A DNA stretch of 64,000 nt. It comes from Nitrospiraceae bacterium. GTDB taxonomy: Bacteria > Nitrospirota > Nitrospiria > Nitrospirales > UBA8639. The stretch is taken from NCBI GenBank assembly GCA_020632595.1, contig JACKFF010000001.1, positions 1,069,441 through 1,133,440 on the forward strand. Reading direction: 5' to 3'. Positions within the stretch are counted from its first letter, which is position 1. Each line of letters starts with the position of its first letter. Under the pieces are notes generated by a model. That model worked only from the letters and a program-made list of their open reading frames with translations. It made no database searches and was not told the DNA's origin. Below are positions 1 through 9,665 of the stretch, piece after piece. A program made the translations under genes and the position numbers.

Positions 1-246
1 TGTCGCACCCACAGAAGTTCACTCTGCACGCCCAGAACCTTCATGAGGCATGTTTTTTGAGAAAGTAGGCTTCTCTGTTTCTAAAAAAGCATTCATAGTG
101 TAAGCTGATGAACTCCGCCCTGCCCCCACCCCTTTAAAGGCCTGGATGCGAGAGAGATCACCAATCAGTGTATTGACCCTGGTGATATTGGTTTAAACAG
201 TCAGACTTTATCTGGGACCACCGGTCCGAAAGGTTATCCAACTGAA

Positions 247-1839
247 ATGAAGACAACAGTCCCTCAAGCGCTCATACAGAATTTCCTGAACCATACTCCA
301 ACCTGGTACAAGCTGACCATTCTGGGGTTCTTAATCCTCAATCCCATCTTGTTGATGAGCATCGGGTCGTTTTACACCGGCTGGCTCCTCATCCTGGAAT
401 TTATTTTTACGCTGGCCCTGGCTCTCAAAAGTTATCCGCTACAACCCGGTGGCTTACTCGCACTTGAAGCCGTCCTATTGGGAATGACGACACCCGCTAC
501 GGTCTATCATGAAGCGCTCAATAATTTCCAAGTGATCCTGTTATTGATTTTCATGGTGGCCGGGATCTACTTCATGAAAGATTTGCTTCTGTTTCTGTTT
601 ACGAAAATTTTATTGGGCGTCCGTTCAAAAATCTTGTTGGGTCTCTTGTTTTCCATCATGGGTGCCTTTCTGTCGGCATTTCTCGATGCGTTGACGGTCA
701 CGGCGGTCATCATTGCCGTCGCCTTGGGTTTTTATAACATTTACCACCGGGTGGCCTCTGGCAAATCGTCTCAAACCTCTCATGATTCGACAAGTGATCA
801 TGAGATCGGCTCGCTTCACCGCGAAAATTTGGACAACTTCCGAGGCTTCCTTCGAAATTTATTAATGCATGGAGCGGTGGGCACAGCATTGGGTGGAGTC
901 TGTACTCTCGTGGGGGAACCCCAAAATTTATTGATCGCAGACAAGGCAGGCTGGGAATTTATGGAGTTCTTATTGCGTATGGCCCCTGTGACGCTTCCGG
1001 TCTTAGCCACGGGATTGTTCACCTGTATGATCGTTGAAAAAATGCGCTGGTTTGATTATGGCTTTCAACTCCCGAATCCCGTTCGCCTCATTTTGTTGGA
1101 ATTCGAAACAGAGCAACAGAAACGGCGGGATTCAGGGGACACAGCCAAGCTTATTATTCAAGCGATTGCCGGCATTTGGCTGATTGTTGCCTTAGCCTTT
1201 CACCTGGCGGAGGTGGGCATCATCGGGCTCACGGTGATCGTATTTATTACCGCCTTTAACGGGATCATCGAAGAGCATCAATTGGGGGAGGCGTTTAAGG
1301 AAGCGCTTCCTTTCACGGCTCTCCTCGTCGTCTTTTTCGCTATTGTGGCGGTCATCCAGGATCAGAATCTGTTTTCCGGCATCATCGGGTATGGATTAAG
1401 TTTGCAAGGATCTCATCAAATCGGGATGTTTTATCTGGCCAATGGTGTTCTTTCGGCTATCAGCGACAATGTCTTTGTTGCGACGGTTTACATTCAGGAA
1501 GTGCTCCGTGCCTTCCAGGCGGGCACCATTACCCGCGACCAATTTGACCTTTTGGCCGTTGCCATTAATACCGGCACAAATATCCCCAGTGTGGCAACTC
1601 CCAACGGACAAGCCGCATTTTTATTTTTGTTAACCTCTTCACTGGCTCCGGTTATTCGCCTATCCTATGGGAAAATGGTATGGATGGCACTTCCCTATAC
1701 GTTGACCATGGCAAGCATCGGCCTGTTTTCCGTGTATTTTTTGTTGGATCCGGCGACAGCATATTTATACGAGACCGGACTCATCCAACACCATAGCGTA
1801 AGTAGCCCGGGCACTCCCACAGAACCGCTGGCGCATTAA
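247..1839 (+). CDS. nhaB: NhaB-type Na+/H+ antiporter (copy 1)
   Basis: Inner-membrane antiporter expected to expel Na+ in exchange for H+. The 530-residue length fits the NhaB family. The N-terminus has the family pattern WYKL..FLI.NP, then EFIFTLALALKSYPLQPGG and FMVAGIYFMKDLLLF, followed by a conserved FLDALTVTAVII helix (about residues 143-156) and GGVCTLVGEPQNLL (about 218-231). Near the C-terminus it has AINTGTNIPSVATPNGQAA. The protein is highly hydrophobic throughout. A close paralogue lies at 26759-28378 on the other strand. The start is the ATG at 247, preceded by only a weak ribosome site. No partner gene follows; the next gene, OmpA-like, is convergent. The family call is firm; the ion specificity is by family only. 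Confidence 0.93.
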   Translation: MKTTVPQALIQNFLNHTPTWYKLTILGFLILNPILLMSIGSFYTGWLLILEFIFTLALALKSYPLQPGGLLALEAVLLGMTTPATVYHEALNNFQVILLLIFMVAGIYFMKDLLLFLFTKILLGVRSKILLGLLFSIMGAFLSAFLDALTVTAVIIAVALGFYNIYHRVASGKSSQTSHDSTSDHEIGSLHRENLDNFRGFLRNLLMHGAVGTALGGVCTLVGEPQNLLIADKAGWEFMEFLLRMAPVTLPVLATGLFTCMIVEKMRWFDYGFQLPNPVRLILLEFETEQQKRRDSGDTAKLIIQAIAGIWLIVALAFHLAEVGIIGLTVIVFITAFNGIIEEHQLGEAFKEALPFTALLVVFFAIVAVIQDQNLFSGIIGYGLSLQGSHQIGMFYLANGVLSAISDNVFVATVYIQEVLRAFQAGTITRDQFDLLAVAINTGTNIPSVATPNGQAAFLFLLTSSLAPVIRLSYGKMVWMALPYTLTMASIGLFSVYFLLDPATAYLYETGLIQHHSVSSPGTPTEPLAH

Positions 1840-1977
1840 TGATTGGAGAAGTCAGAAACTGGGAGGAGGAAAATATACGGCTTCTCTGCAGCACGGTTGC
1901 CCCATGGCCCGATGCAAGAGCGAAAAAGAAACGCACCCTTCTGAAGCCGGATTGTTTGTTGTGGCCCTTGCCTCTTA

Positions 1978-3057
1978 TTACGGGGAAAGTGTCACAACGG
2001 TTTCATTGCCCTGAATGACTCGTTCCGGATAAAGGACAATTTCCACACGACGATTTTGGGCTCTTCCCTCCTCGGTCTCATTTGTCATCACCGGCCGCAT
2101 GTCAGCATAACCCGTCGCTGAAAATTGTTTTGGATCCATTCCGGTTTGCTCAATCAGATACCGTAATACTGTCGTGGCACGTGCGGTTGAAAGTTCCCAA
2201 TTGGTGGGATACTGTTTTTGTAGTTGTCCATATATGCGGTGGTTGTCCGTGTGGCCTTCCACTTGAATATTTTTCCCCGGCACGGTCGCTAACACCTGGC
2301 CCACCTGCTTCATGATCTTCAGACCCAGAGGAGTCAATTCTGCTTCACCGGATTCAAACAGGACTTGTCCCAGCATGGTCAGGACTAACCGGTCCTGGTG
2401 TTGGGTCACCACGAGACTGTTGCCAAACTTGTCCTCAAGCGCCTTGGTAATTCGATCAATCTCCTCTCCGACCGTGAGCACTTCATATTTGACCTTTTCC
2501 AGTTGGGCTTCCTGAGCCTCCCGAGCTTTTTTGACCAATTCCAACTCATGCTTCAAACGCTCCACCTCTTTGAGCCTGGTCTCCAGCGCCGAAAGCTCTT
2601 TTTCCAAATGACCATTCTGTTCACGAAGGTGGGACATCTGGCTGATTTGCCCGTCTAATCCGGACCTGACCTTTGTGAGTGCAGCTGTCAAATCATGAAA
2701 ATCCACCGGCTCTCCTCCAAAAAGAGGATCGGACAGCGACACGGTTCCTTCCGAGTTGACCAGTTTCCGGATTTGCGTATACAGCGCTTCAACTTCTTGT
2801 TGGACCGCGGCTAATTGTTCTTCCTTCATTTGATCTTGCACGTCAACGGTATGCTCAAGGGCAATGTTTGTTTCTTGAAGCTGCAGGACTTCAGCTTGCT
2901 TCGCTTCGACCGCCTGCTGTAAACGTTCAAGTTCCGCTATCGTAGACTCTTGGTTTTTTTCGTATTCTTGGAGAGCACGTTCATGTGATTGTTGACTCAC
3001 ACAACCGACCACAATCGTACATGCCACTGCCGAAAGTAAAGTGTTCCCCAGTTTCAT
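1978..3057 (-). CDS. OmpA-family peptidoglycan-binding lipoprotein with coiled coil
   Basis: Predicted outer-membrane lipoprotein anchoring the envelope to peptidoglycan. The chosen start (ATG at 3057) gives a short signal peptide ending in the lipobox VVGC, and it has a good ribosome site (AAGGAG about 8 bases upstream); a longer upstream reading adds 12 unlikely residues. Residues about 25-210 are rich in Glu, Gln and Leu in heptad patterns (long coiled coil). The C-terminal ~140 residues form an OmpA domain: LVLTMLGQVLFESGEAELT, then VEGHTDNHRI and NWELSTARATTVLRYL, with the expected Asp and Arg for diaminopimelate binding. It stands alone between convergent nhaB and the mrp/nuo cluster. 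A role tied to antiporters is not supported by sequence. Confidence 0.85.
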   Translation of the reverse strand: MKLGNTLLSAVACTIVVGCVSQQSHERALQEYEKNQESTIAELERLQQAVEAKQAEVLQLQETNIALEHTVDVQDQMKEEQLAAVQQEVEALYTQIRKLVNSEGTVSLSDPLFGGEPVDFHDLTAALTKVRSGLDGQISQMSHLREQNGHLEKELSALETRLKEVERLKHELELVKKAREAQEAQLEKVKYEVLTVGEEIDRITKALEDKFGNSLVVTQHQDRLVLTMLGQVLFESGEAELTPLGLKIMKQVGQVLATVPGKNIQVEGHTDNHRIYGQLQKQYPTNWELSTARATTVLRYLIEQTGMDPKQFSATGYADMRPVMTNETEEGRAQNRRVEIVLYPERVIQGNETVVTLSP

Positions 3058-3527
3058 AGTGCCTGCTCCTTCGCGTTGACCGCCTCTCCTCACCTCAGGC
3101 TCTCTACCATCAATATTACCTGGGGATTCAAGACTGGTTGGTGCCTTTCGGCCAAAATGGCTTCAATCTTCTCTTCTGGGTGCCATGGTGAACCTTAGTA
3201 ACCGGAGGGTTCTTTCATCCCCAGAGAGAGCAGAGAAGATTATTCTCGGCATTCTGGACAGGACACTTGAGAAAACCTATAGGAACAAGGAGGAAGGTGT
3301 TCCAAGAGGTCAGAATGACCTGTCAATACTTCCCAATGATCACAGGCGACACTGTTGCAATTCACCGGGGATCAATGCGGAAAGATAAAGAGAGAAAATG
3401 TTGGCGCGGAATGGTATTGGGAATGGGAGAAGTTTGATCGTTATCTCTCGTGCTCACCAGCCGAGAAATGCCCAAGCCATGATTCATCGGAAACTATCGT
3501 CTGGGTCCCGATTGCCGGATTCGCCCT
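3058..3527. other. Non-coding gap between ompA-like gene and nuoM-like gene
   Basis: 470 bases holding the upstream region of the minus-strand OmpA-like gene and the 3' end of the mrp/nuo operon. Short open frames occur, but none has a convincing start signal or family features. I see no clear terminator with a T-tract. Confidence 0.5.
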
Positions 3528-5036
3528 TCATCGAAGGGCCACCTCGTGGATCATCCCCACCTGGTACTGTGCCATATGCTGAGCCAGGTACGTGACGCTC
3601 GAATCCATCATCTCCATAAGTGGTGACGGGTACAAGCCGATTCCCAAGATTAAAACCGCAAGAGGAATCACCGTAACCAGCTCTCGCATATTCAGATCCG
3701 GTAGTTGTGCAATGGTCGAGTTTTTTGGTTGTCCCAACACTACCCGTTGAAGCATCCAGAGCATATACGCCGCCGCGAGGACAATGCCCCCCATGGACAA
3801 CAATACCATGACATAGCTCTCAAAGGATGTTCCGACCAGGACCAAAAATTCTCCAATAAAATTGCACGTGCCAGGCAGTCCGAAGGATGCCACTGAAAAC
3901 AGACAAAAAAGTGCCACAAACCGCGGCATCGATTTCTGTAACCCTCCGTAATCCTGAATCGACCGGCTATGGGTCCGATCATACAATTGACCGACAGCCA
4001 AAAAGAGGGCTCCTGTGGTTATTCCATGGTTCACCATCTGCAGGATGGCTCCTTGAATGCCATGGTTATTAAACACGAAAATTCCCAATGTCACGAATCC
4101 CATATGCGAAATGGACGAATACGCCACCAGCTTTTTCAGGTCAGACTGGGCCAGGGCCATATACCCCCCATACACAATGGCTGCCACAGATAGCCACAAG
4201 ATGTACGGGGCAAAGGTGACTGAGGCTTCAGGAAACATGGGGAGACAAAATCGTAAAAATCCATATCCGCCCATTTTCAGGAGCACCCCCGCCAGCAGGA
4301 CACTTCCGGCGGTGGGAGCTTCGGAATGGGCATCCGGTAGCCATGTGTGAAACGGCAGCATGGGTAATTTAATGGCAAAGGCTAGGAAAAACGCCAGAAA
4401 TATCCAAAACTGCGCGTCGGGGGAATAGGTGTTCTCTGCCAACGCTAACATATCAAATGTCCGTCCCCCTTCCACGTACAACCCAAGGATCGCCAGGAGT
4501 AAGATCAGGCTACCTGACAAACTGTACAGAACGAATTTGATGCCGGCCGCTATGCGTTGGGGGCCACCCCACAAAATGATCATAAAATACATAGGAATCA
4601 TCGTGACTTCCCACAACATGAAAAACAAAAACAGGTCCAGAGCGGTAAACACTACAATCATGGCCCCTTCGACCAACAGAATCATGGCCATAAAGGAGCG
4701 CACACGAGTGGTAATTGACTTCCAGGAACACAGGACGCAAAAGGGACAGAGCAGAGTTGTGAGTATAACCAGGAGTAGACTAATCCCATCCACTCCGACA
4801 GCATATTGAATATTAAAGGTCGGCATCCATGCCATCCGCTCCACGAATTGCATGCCTTGAATAGAAAAATCAAATTCTCTCAGCAGCACGAGACTAAGAA
4901 CAGCGTCACCCAGCGTACACCCCAGAGCCACGCGCCGAATCCATTCCTGATCCTGAATACAGGCGATGATCGCAATGCCCACAAACGGCATCGCAATCAT
5001 GATACTCAAAAGATGTTCAGTGAAGATTGTGTTCAT
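3528..5036 (-). CDS. NuoM-like proton/sodium-conducting membrane subunit
   Basis: A 502-residue member of the Mrp-antiporter/complex I subunit M family. About 14 membrane helices are expected. It has the catalytic-type glutamate in FFMLWEVTMIPMYFMI (about residues 135-150), the lysine helix AIKLPMLPFHTWLPDAHSEAPT, the SDLKKLVAYSSISHMGF segment and VNHGITTGALFL. The start at 5036 has a strong ribosome site (AGGGGAGG close upstream). It is the last gene of the minus-strand mrp-nuoL-nuoM set, 135 bases after the NuoL-like gene, and no other nuo genes are in the window. It is therefore more likely a subunit of the Mrp/Dab-type complex here than of a standard complex I, but this is inference. Confidence 0.88.
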   Translation of the reverse strand: MNTIFTEHLLSIMIAMPFVGIAIIACIQDQEWIRRVALGCTLGDAVLSLVLLREFDFSIQGMQFVERMAWMPTFNIQYAVGVDGISLLLVILTTLLCPFCVLCSWKSITTRVRSFMAMILLVEGAMIVVFTALDLFLFFMLWEVTMIPMYFMIILWGGPQRIAAGIKFVLYSLSGSLILLLAILGLYVEGGRTFDMLALAENTYSPDAQFWIFLAFFLAFAIKLPMLPFHTWLPDAHSEAPTAGSVLLAGVLLKMGGYGFLRFCLPMFPEASVTFAPYILWLSVAAIVYGGYMALAQSDLKKLVAYSSISHMGFVTLGIFVFNNHGIQGAILQMVNHGITTGALFLAVGQLYDRTHSRSIQDYGGLQKSMPRFVALFCLFSVASFGLPGTCNFIGEFLVLVGTSFESYVMVLLSMGGIVLAAAYMLWMLQRVVLGQPKNSTIAQLPDLNMRELVTVIPLAVLILGIGLYPSPLMEMMDSSVTYLAQHMAQYQVGMIHEVALR

Positions 5037-5171
5037 AGCCTCCCCTTCATGACATGCCGGTCATGGCACATCCAGGACACGAAAGACGCCATCTCGTTTT
5101 TCACGCACCGCGAGTTTGAATTGCCGTGCCGTGCTCGTGCCCGTTGAATCACTGACAAGCTATCTACGGAA

Positions 5172-7349
5172 TCACACGACAAACCAAAACAACAACCCGA
5201 TCCCCACAATCAGCCAGAAAATCATGACCAGTAAGTGATGCTGTAACGTGCGGGGTTCTAGTTCCTGCATCATATTCCCTGTGCTCGCGGCTTGATTCCC
5301 GGCACGAACCACATTCTTGTCGAGAACCTTGATCTCGATTCTTTTCCATAGCCAGTTGGCGATACCAATGCTGCGTTGGCCGATACCCACGACGACCCGA
5401 TCGACACCGCGAAGGTCCACCACCCGCCAGAGCCAACCGGCTATTCCTACGCTATTCCGCCCCAAACCTACGACCAGCCCGTCAATCCCCCGAAGGTCAA
5501 CCACCCGCCACATCCACTTCGCCGCCAACACCGACACATTGGCGATTCCCAGGATCAGGGCATCAAACACATTGCGATCGACAACCCGCCAGAGCCATCG
5601 GGCCACCCGGAGAGTGGGCACCACAACATACGCCTCATATATTTCGTCAAAATACAATTTATTCAGAAAGTGGACATACCATCGTTTACTCATTTCCGAT
5701 TGTTGAAACCAGGAATCCGAAAATTTTGTCAAGGAAAAGTACCCAATCGCCATACCGCCTACAGCCACAGCAAAAGCAAAAATCAGTTGCAAGCGTGACT
5801 CACTTGAAGCTTCCCTTGGGATCTGAGCCATCCGATGTCCCACGACAGGGGACAGAAATTCCGCAAACCAACTCCACAAGACCAGCAACAGGCTTCCAAA
5901 CATTCCCATGACAACCAAAATGCCCAGAAGGTGGATAGGGGAAAAGAATCGAGGCTGGATGACCTCCCCCCCTATTCCACTTCCAGGACTTATCGAATGC
6001 GATTGACCAAACAAGCCCAGGACACCCCGCATGATATACATGGCAGAGAAAAATACGGTCAGAAATCCCAAAATCCAAAATGTCCATTGGGCGGAGGATC
6101 CCGGTTGAATCATCCACAATTGCTCATACGGCCCGAAAAAAATGAGGAACGGGGGAAGACAGGCCAACAGTAAAGCCCCGAACACTAAGGGCACCATAGA
6201 AGGCATTGATGACCCATGAGGAGCATGCGACAAAGACACATGTTGATGGGCCCCAACGGAACGAAGGGCATTTCCAGTCGACAAAAATAAAAATCCTTTC
6301 AAACATCCATGGGCCAGCATATGAAAAATAGAGATCACAAAGGCTCCGACTCCACAGGTCATGACCATGAAGCCAATTTGACCAATGGTGGAAAACGCCA
6401 GCATGCGTTTAATATCCACCTGAGTCAGGGAGACAAGGGTTGCAAAAAGTGCGGTCACACCTCCGACCAATGCAATGACCGTCATGGCTTCGGGCGAAAG
6501 AATCATGAGAGGACTCATGCGAACCAGCAAGAAGGGTCCGGCATTCACCATGGTCGCGGCATGAATCAACGCAGAAACAGGTGTGGGCGCTTCCATGGCA
6601 AAGGGAAGCCAGACATGGAACGGCACTTGTGCGGACTTCCCCATGGCTCCCAGGAAAAGAAAAAGCGTAATGAGCGTAAGGATATGAATGGGTACGTCCA
6701 GCCCGAGCCAGCCGAACAGGTTGATGCTGTTTTCCTGTATGGATGGGGCCTCCCTTAAAATCGTCTGAATGTCCAGTGTTCCAAAAGTAGAATAGGTCAG
6801 AATGACCCCAAAACCTAAGCCCACATCCGCGACCGAATTCACGAGAAAGGCCTTAGTCGCAGCCTGAGCAGATGATTGCCGCTCCCCCCAATGAGAAATT
6901 AACAAATAAGAACAGATCCCCATGATCTCCCAGAACACAAACAGCATGAGCAGATTATTGCTCATAACCAGCATGATCATCGAAAACGTAAACAGCCCGA
7001 TAACCGCAAAGAAACGGTTATACCGGGGATCGCCGATCATATACCGTGACGCATATACATGCACCACGCCGCTCACACCGGTCACCAAGAGCAGAAGCAA
7101 CACCGTAAGCTGGTCGACATAGAGACCCAAATCTACAACCAGGTCTCCCGATGTGAACAGTCGGTAGAGTGGAATAGCAAAAGCCCCGTCTGATGTGACT
7201 CGAGCAAACGCGATGGCGGAAAACGCGAAGGAGAGAGCCATCGCAGGAATGCCGATCTTATGGCCTTGCTCTCCAAGCCAGGGTTTCCCCAGCACGAGAA
7301 TCAGAACGGCCATCAGAGGAAGAAGGGGAATAAGGATAAGGAATGTCAT
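5172..7349 (-). CDS. NuoL/MrpA/DabB-family ion-conducting membrane subunit with repeated C-terminus
   Basis: 725 residues, longer than typical DabB (~550) or NuoL (~610-650). The N-terminal ~500 residues are a NuoL-type channel: FVFWEIMGICSYLLISHWG (key Glu), ATKAFLVNSVADVGLGFG, FHVWLPFAMEAPTPVSALIH, and TQVDIKRMLAFSTIGQIGFM. The segment FHMLAHGCLKGFLFLSTG departs from standard NuoL and resembles DabB/MpsA. Residues 585-692 are four tandem 27-residue repeats, followed by a final membrane helix (about 708-725). The gene begins 30 bases after mrpD and precedes the NuoM-like gene, so it is co-transcribed with Mrp genes. It could supply the missing large MrpA domain, act as DabB for the DabA encoded upstream, or both. 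Confidence 0.85.
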   Translation of the reverse strand: MTFLILIPLLPLMAVLILVLGKPWLGEQGHKIGIPAMALSFAFSAIAFARVTSDGAFAIPLYRLFTSGDLVVDLGLYVDQLTVLLLLLVTGVSGVVHVYASRYMIGDPRYNRFFAVIGLFTFSMIMLVMSNNLLMLFVFWEIMGICSYLLISHWGERQSSAQAATKAFLVNSVADVGLGFGVILTYSTFGTLDIQTILREAPSIQENSINLFGWLGLDVPIHILTLITLFLFLGAMGKSAQVPFHVWLPFAMEAPTPVSALIHAATMVNAGPFLLVRMSPLMILSPEAMTVIALVGGVTALFATLVSLTQVDIKRMLAFSTIGQIGFMVMTCGVGAFVISIFHMLAHGCLKGFLFLSTGNALRSVGAHQHVSLSHAPHGSSMPSMVPLVFGALLLACLPPFLIFFGPYEQLWMIQPGSSAQWTFWILGFLTVFFSAMYIMRGVLGLFGQSHSISPGSGIGGEVIQPRFFSPIHLLGILVVMGMFGSLLLVLWSWFAEFLSPVVGHRMAQIPREASSESRLQLIFAFAVAVGGMAIGYFSLTKFSDSWFQQSEMSKRWYVHFLNKLYFDEIYEAYVVVPTLRVARWLWRVVDRNVFDALILGIANVSVLAAKWMWRVVDLRGIDGLVVGLGRNSVGIAGWLWRVVDLRGVDRVVVGIGQRSIGIANWLWKRIEIKVLDKNVVRAGNQAASTGNMMQELEPRTLQHHLLVMIFWLIVGIGLLFWFVV
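5274..5597 (-). repeat. Four tandem 81-bp (27-residue) repeats inside the NuoL-like gene
   Basis: Four in-frame units, each starting with a W[LM]W[RK] motif: residues 585-611, 612-638, 639-665 and 666-692. The two middle units are nearly identical (W-x-WRVVDLRG[IV]D...VVG[IL]G.[RN]S[IV]GIA). The outer ones are more diverged. The repeats lie between the channel domain and the last membrane helix, where NuoL proteins carry the long lateral amphipathic helix. Confidence 0.85.
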
Positions 7350-7379
7350 AATCAGGAGGTCACCCTATGCCCAATCCTG

Positions 7380-8849
7380 CTAAAGCCCTGGTGGAACCGC
7401 GTTCTTGATGAGAAAGCTGACAATGTGATCGCTCATGAGTCCCAACACAATGACCGCCACTGACGTGGCGCCCAGACCAATTTTCACCGCCAATGGAATT
7501 TCCCGCATAAGAGGAGGTTGCTGGGCTGACCGGTCCCGAAATACCCGTTCAAATAATTTCACGAAGTAGGCCAGAGTTAACAGAGTCGCAATCAGCACCG
7601 CGACAATGGCAAGGTAATTTTGCGCTTCCACCGCGCCAAGAATGATATACCATTTTCCAAAAAATCCCCCGGTTGGAGGAATCCCGATCATCGACAGGGC
7701 TATGACGACCAGAGCCACCGACATCCACCCCGCTCCTCCCTGCAGACGCCCAAGATCCTCAACAGTGCGAACCCCATACAGATGAATAATCGCCCCCGCC
7801 CAAAAAAACAATCCCGCTTGCATCACGGCATCATTCAAGAGGTAAAACACGCCTCCGACAAAACCGGTTTGATTTCCGAGACTAATCCCCACCAGAATCA
7901 ATCCGATATGCGAAAGTCCTCCATATGCAAACATGCGTTTGATTTCTACTTGGGACAGAGCCAGGAATGCGCCAACCAGTGCTGCAAGAGCCCCAAGAAT
8001 CCCCACTAACACCAAAAGGCGGATCTGGTAGACTACCGCCTGCGCTCCTAGGACCCAAAACATAATACGAATCCATCCATACAGCGCGACCTTCGTCACT
8101 AAAGAGGCCAGCATCGGTGACACTCTATCTGGCGCATAGGTATACGCATCCGGCAACCACCCGTGGAGCGGTACCAAGGCCATCTTGATGCCCAGCCCAA
8201 TGAACATGAATAACACACCAACCGCAAAGGCCTTGGAGGCCACCAAAGAGGGCACCCGCTGAGCCAGATCCGCCATGTTGAGCGTACCCGTCTCGGCATA
8301 CAAATATCCCACTCCCAGGAGATATAAGGAGGCTCCGAAGGTGCCTAAGATTAAGTAGCGGAATCCGGCGACAAGCGCCTTCCCACCCGCCAACCCGACC
8401 AAGGCATAGGCACACAGGGCAGATACTTCTAAGAAAACGAAAAGATTGAACAAATCCCCGGCAAACACCATGCCGGTCAGACTGGCTATCAATAATAAGA
8501 CCAGGGTATAAAACGGGACAATCCGGCTACCAAGGTAAGGAAACAAAACTGAACTGAGGAAGGTGATACACACCAATCCAACGAGACTCAACGCCACGGT
8601 CATGACGCTGGCCAAGCCGTCCGCCACCCACTCAATTCCGACCGGAGCAGCCCATCCCCCAAAGTCATACTGAATGGTCCCGTTTTGAAGAACTCCTACA
8701 AGATTAGCAAAGGAAACCGGGACCATCGCAGCCTGCAAACCAATTGATAATGGCCGGCACCACTCCCGATGCTTGATCCCGATTAATGGTAAACAAATCG
8801 CCAAACCGAGAGGTAAGAGGAAAAGAATTGCGGGAAGGTGTCGCGTCAT
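7380..8849 (-). CDS. mrpD: Mrp antiporter subunit D
   Basis: A 489-residue MrpD/MnhD homologue, one of the two large ion-conducting subunits of the Mrp Na+/H+ antiporter. Hydrophobic throughout. It shows FAGDLFNLFVFLEVSALCAYALV (key Glu at the membrane helix 5 position), GIKMALVPLHGWLPDAYTYAPD, and SQVEIKRMFAYGGLSHIGLI. The MrpD-type HGWLPDAY..AP sequence and the gene order C-D support D rather than NuoN. It overlaps mrpC by 4 bases (ATGA), so translational coupling is likely. The NuoL-like gene follows after 30 bases. Confidence 0.92.
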   Translation of the reverse strand: MTRHLPAILFLLPLGLAICLPLIGIKHREWCRPLSIGLQAAMVPVSFANLVGVLQNGTIQYDFGGWAAPVGIEWVADGLASVMTVALSLVGLVCITFLSSVLFPYLGSRIVPFYTLVLLLIASLTGMVFAGDLFNLFVFLEVSALCAYALVGLAGGKALVAGFRYLILGTFGASLYLLGVGYLYAETGTLNMADLAQRVPSLVASKAFAVGVLFMFIGLGIKMALVPLHGWLPDAYTYAPDRVSPMLASLVTKVALYGWIRIMFWVLGAQAVVYQIRLLVLVGILGALAALVGAFLALSQVEIKRMFAYGGLSHIGLILVGISLGNQTGFVGGVFYLLNDAVMQAGLFFWAGAIIHLYGVRTVEDLGRLQGGAGWMSVALVVIALSMIGIPPTGGFFGKWYIILGAVEAQNYLAIVAVLIATLLTLAYFVKLFERVFRDRSAQQPPLMREIPLAVKIGLGATSVAVIVLGLMSDHIVSFLIKNAVPPGL

Positions 8850-9226
8850 TCCAGCCTTTTGAGAATTTCTTCTTCGTCCAGGCTGCCGTATTTTTTATAA
8901 ATGGCATCGGCCAGCGCCAACGATACTCCCAGGGTGGCAACACCCACCACAATCGCCGTCAATGTCAGCACATGAGGGAGAGGATTCGCATAGACTTCCG
9001 GTTGAATGATCTCGGTTGTGGAGAGCAAAATGGGCACCGTGGCGCCTTGCTTGGCACTTGTGGTGACGAGGAAAAAGATCACACTCGTTTGCATGAGATA
9101 CATCCCGATAAGTTTTTTCACCAGATTGTACCTGGTCACCATAATATAGATGCCCCACAGAAACAGCAGGACAAAGGCAATATAGTTGGGGCGCTGCAGC
9201 CACCCCCCGATCATCTCAAACATCAT
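8846..9226 (-). CDS. mrpC: Mrp antiporter subunit C (NuoK-like)
   Basis: A 126-residue small membrane protein with three predicted helices, matching MrpC/MnhC and related to NuoK. Visible features are the YNLVKKLIGMYLMQTSVIFFLV helix and LPHVLTLTAIVVGVATLGVSLALA. It overlaps mrpB at its 5' end and mrpD at its 3' end, as usual in mrp operons. Two ATG codons begin the frame (9226 and 9223). The C-terminal tail is charged (DEEEILKRLE) and probably cytoplasmic. Confidence 0.92.
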   Translation of the reverse strand: MMFEMIGGWLQRPNYIAFVLLFLWGIYIMVTRYNLVKKLIGMYLMQTSVIFFLVTTSAKQGATVPILLSTTEIIQPEVYANPLPHVLTLTAIVVGVATLGVSLALADAIYKKYGSLDEEEILKRLE

Positions 9227-9665
9227 ATTCCTGCTCGGTATCGTGATAGGCCAAACTGAGAACGATAGAAATCCCGGTCACCGCAACATCCACGGCCACG
9301 CCGATCTGGGCCAGCAAAATCCCCGTATACCGACGGGCAGGAGCATCCAAACCCGGAATCTCCAAATTGGCATAGTTCAGAAATTCCCCACCTCCAATGA
9401 GGCATAAGCCACCGACTCCCACAAAAATAATCAATCCGATCCCATCGCCATGCAGGACTTTTTCCACCAAACGTCCCTGTGGTGACTTCAGCCCGAATAC
9501 CAAAAAAGTCAGGATCATACTGGTTGTCCAAATAACGCCGGCCACAAATCCTCCACCGGGACCGTACTGGCCGAAGAACAAGACGTACAACGCAAACAAC
9601 TGGGCCAGAGGAATGAGCAAGCGACTCATGGCCTGAACAATGATGCTATCGTGGATCTGTTTCAT
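9216..9665 (-). CDS. mrpB: Mrp antiporter subunit B (MnhB domain)
   Basis: A 149-residue MnhB-domain protein. The family signature is clear: SRLLIPLAQLFALYVLFFGQYGPGGGFVAGV, with the GPGGGF turn, and a late RRYTGILLAQIGVAVDVAVTG. Four helices are expected. The start overlaps the preceding DUF4040-type gene by 4 bases (ATGA), and the end overlaps mrpC. It is a structural subunit of the hetero-oligomeric Mrp complex; it carries no ion path of its own by family knowledge. Confidence 0.92.
   Translation of the reverse strand: MKQIHDSIIVQAMSRLLIPLAQLFALYVLFFGQYGPGGGFVAGVIWTTSMILTFLVFGLKSPQGRLVEKVLHGDGIGLIIFVGVGGLCLIGGGEFLNYANLEIPGLDAPARRYTGILLAQIGVAVDVAVTGISIVLSLAYHDTEQEYDV

Noticed and set aside
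5274..5597. Regular ~81-bp repeats resembling a CRISPR or minisatellite
   Set aside because: The repeats are in-frame, code for a conserved protein motif and have no spacer structure.
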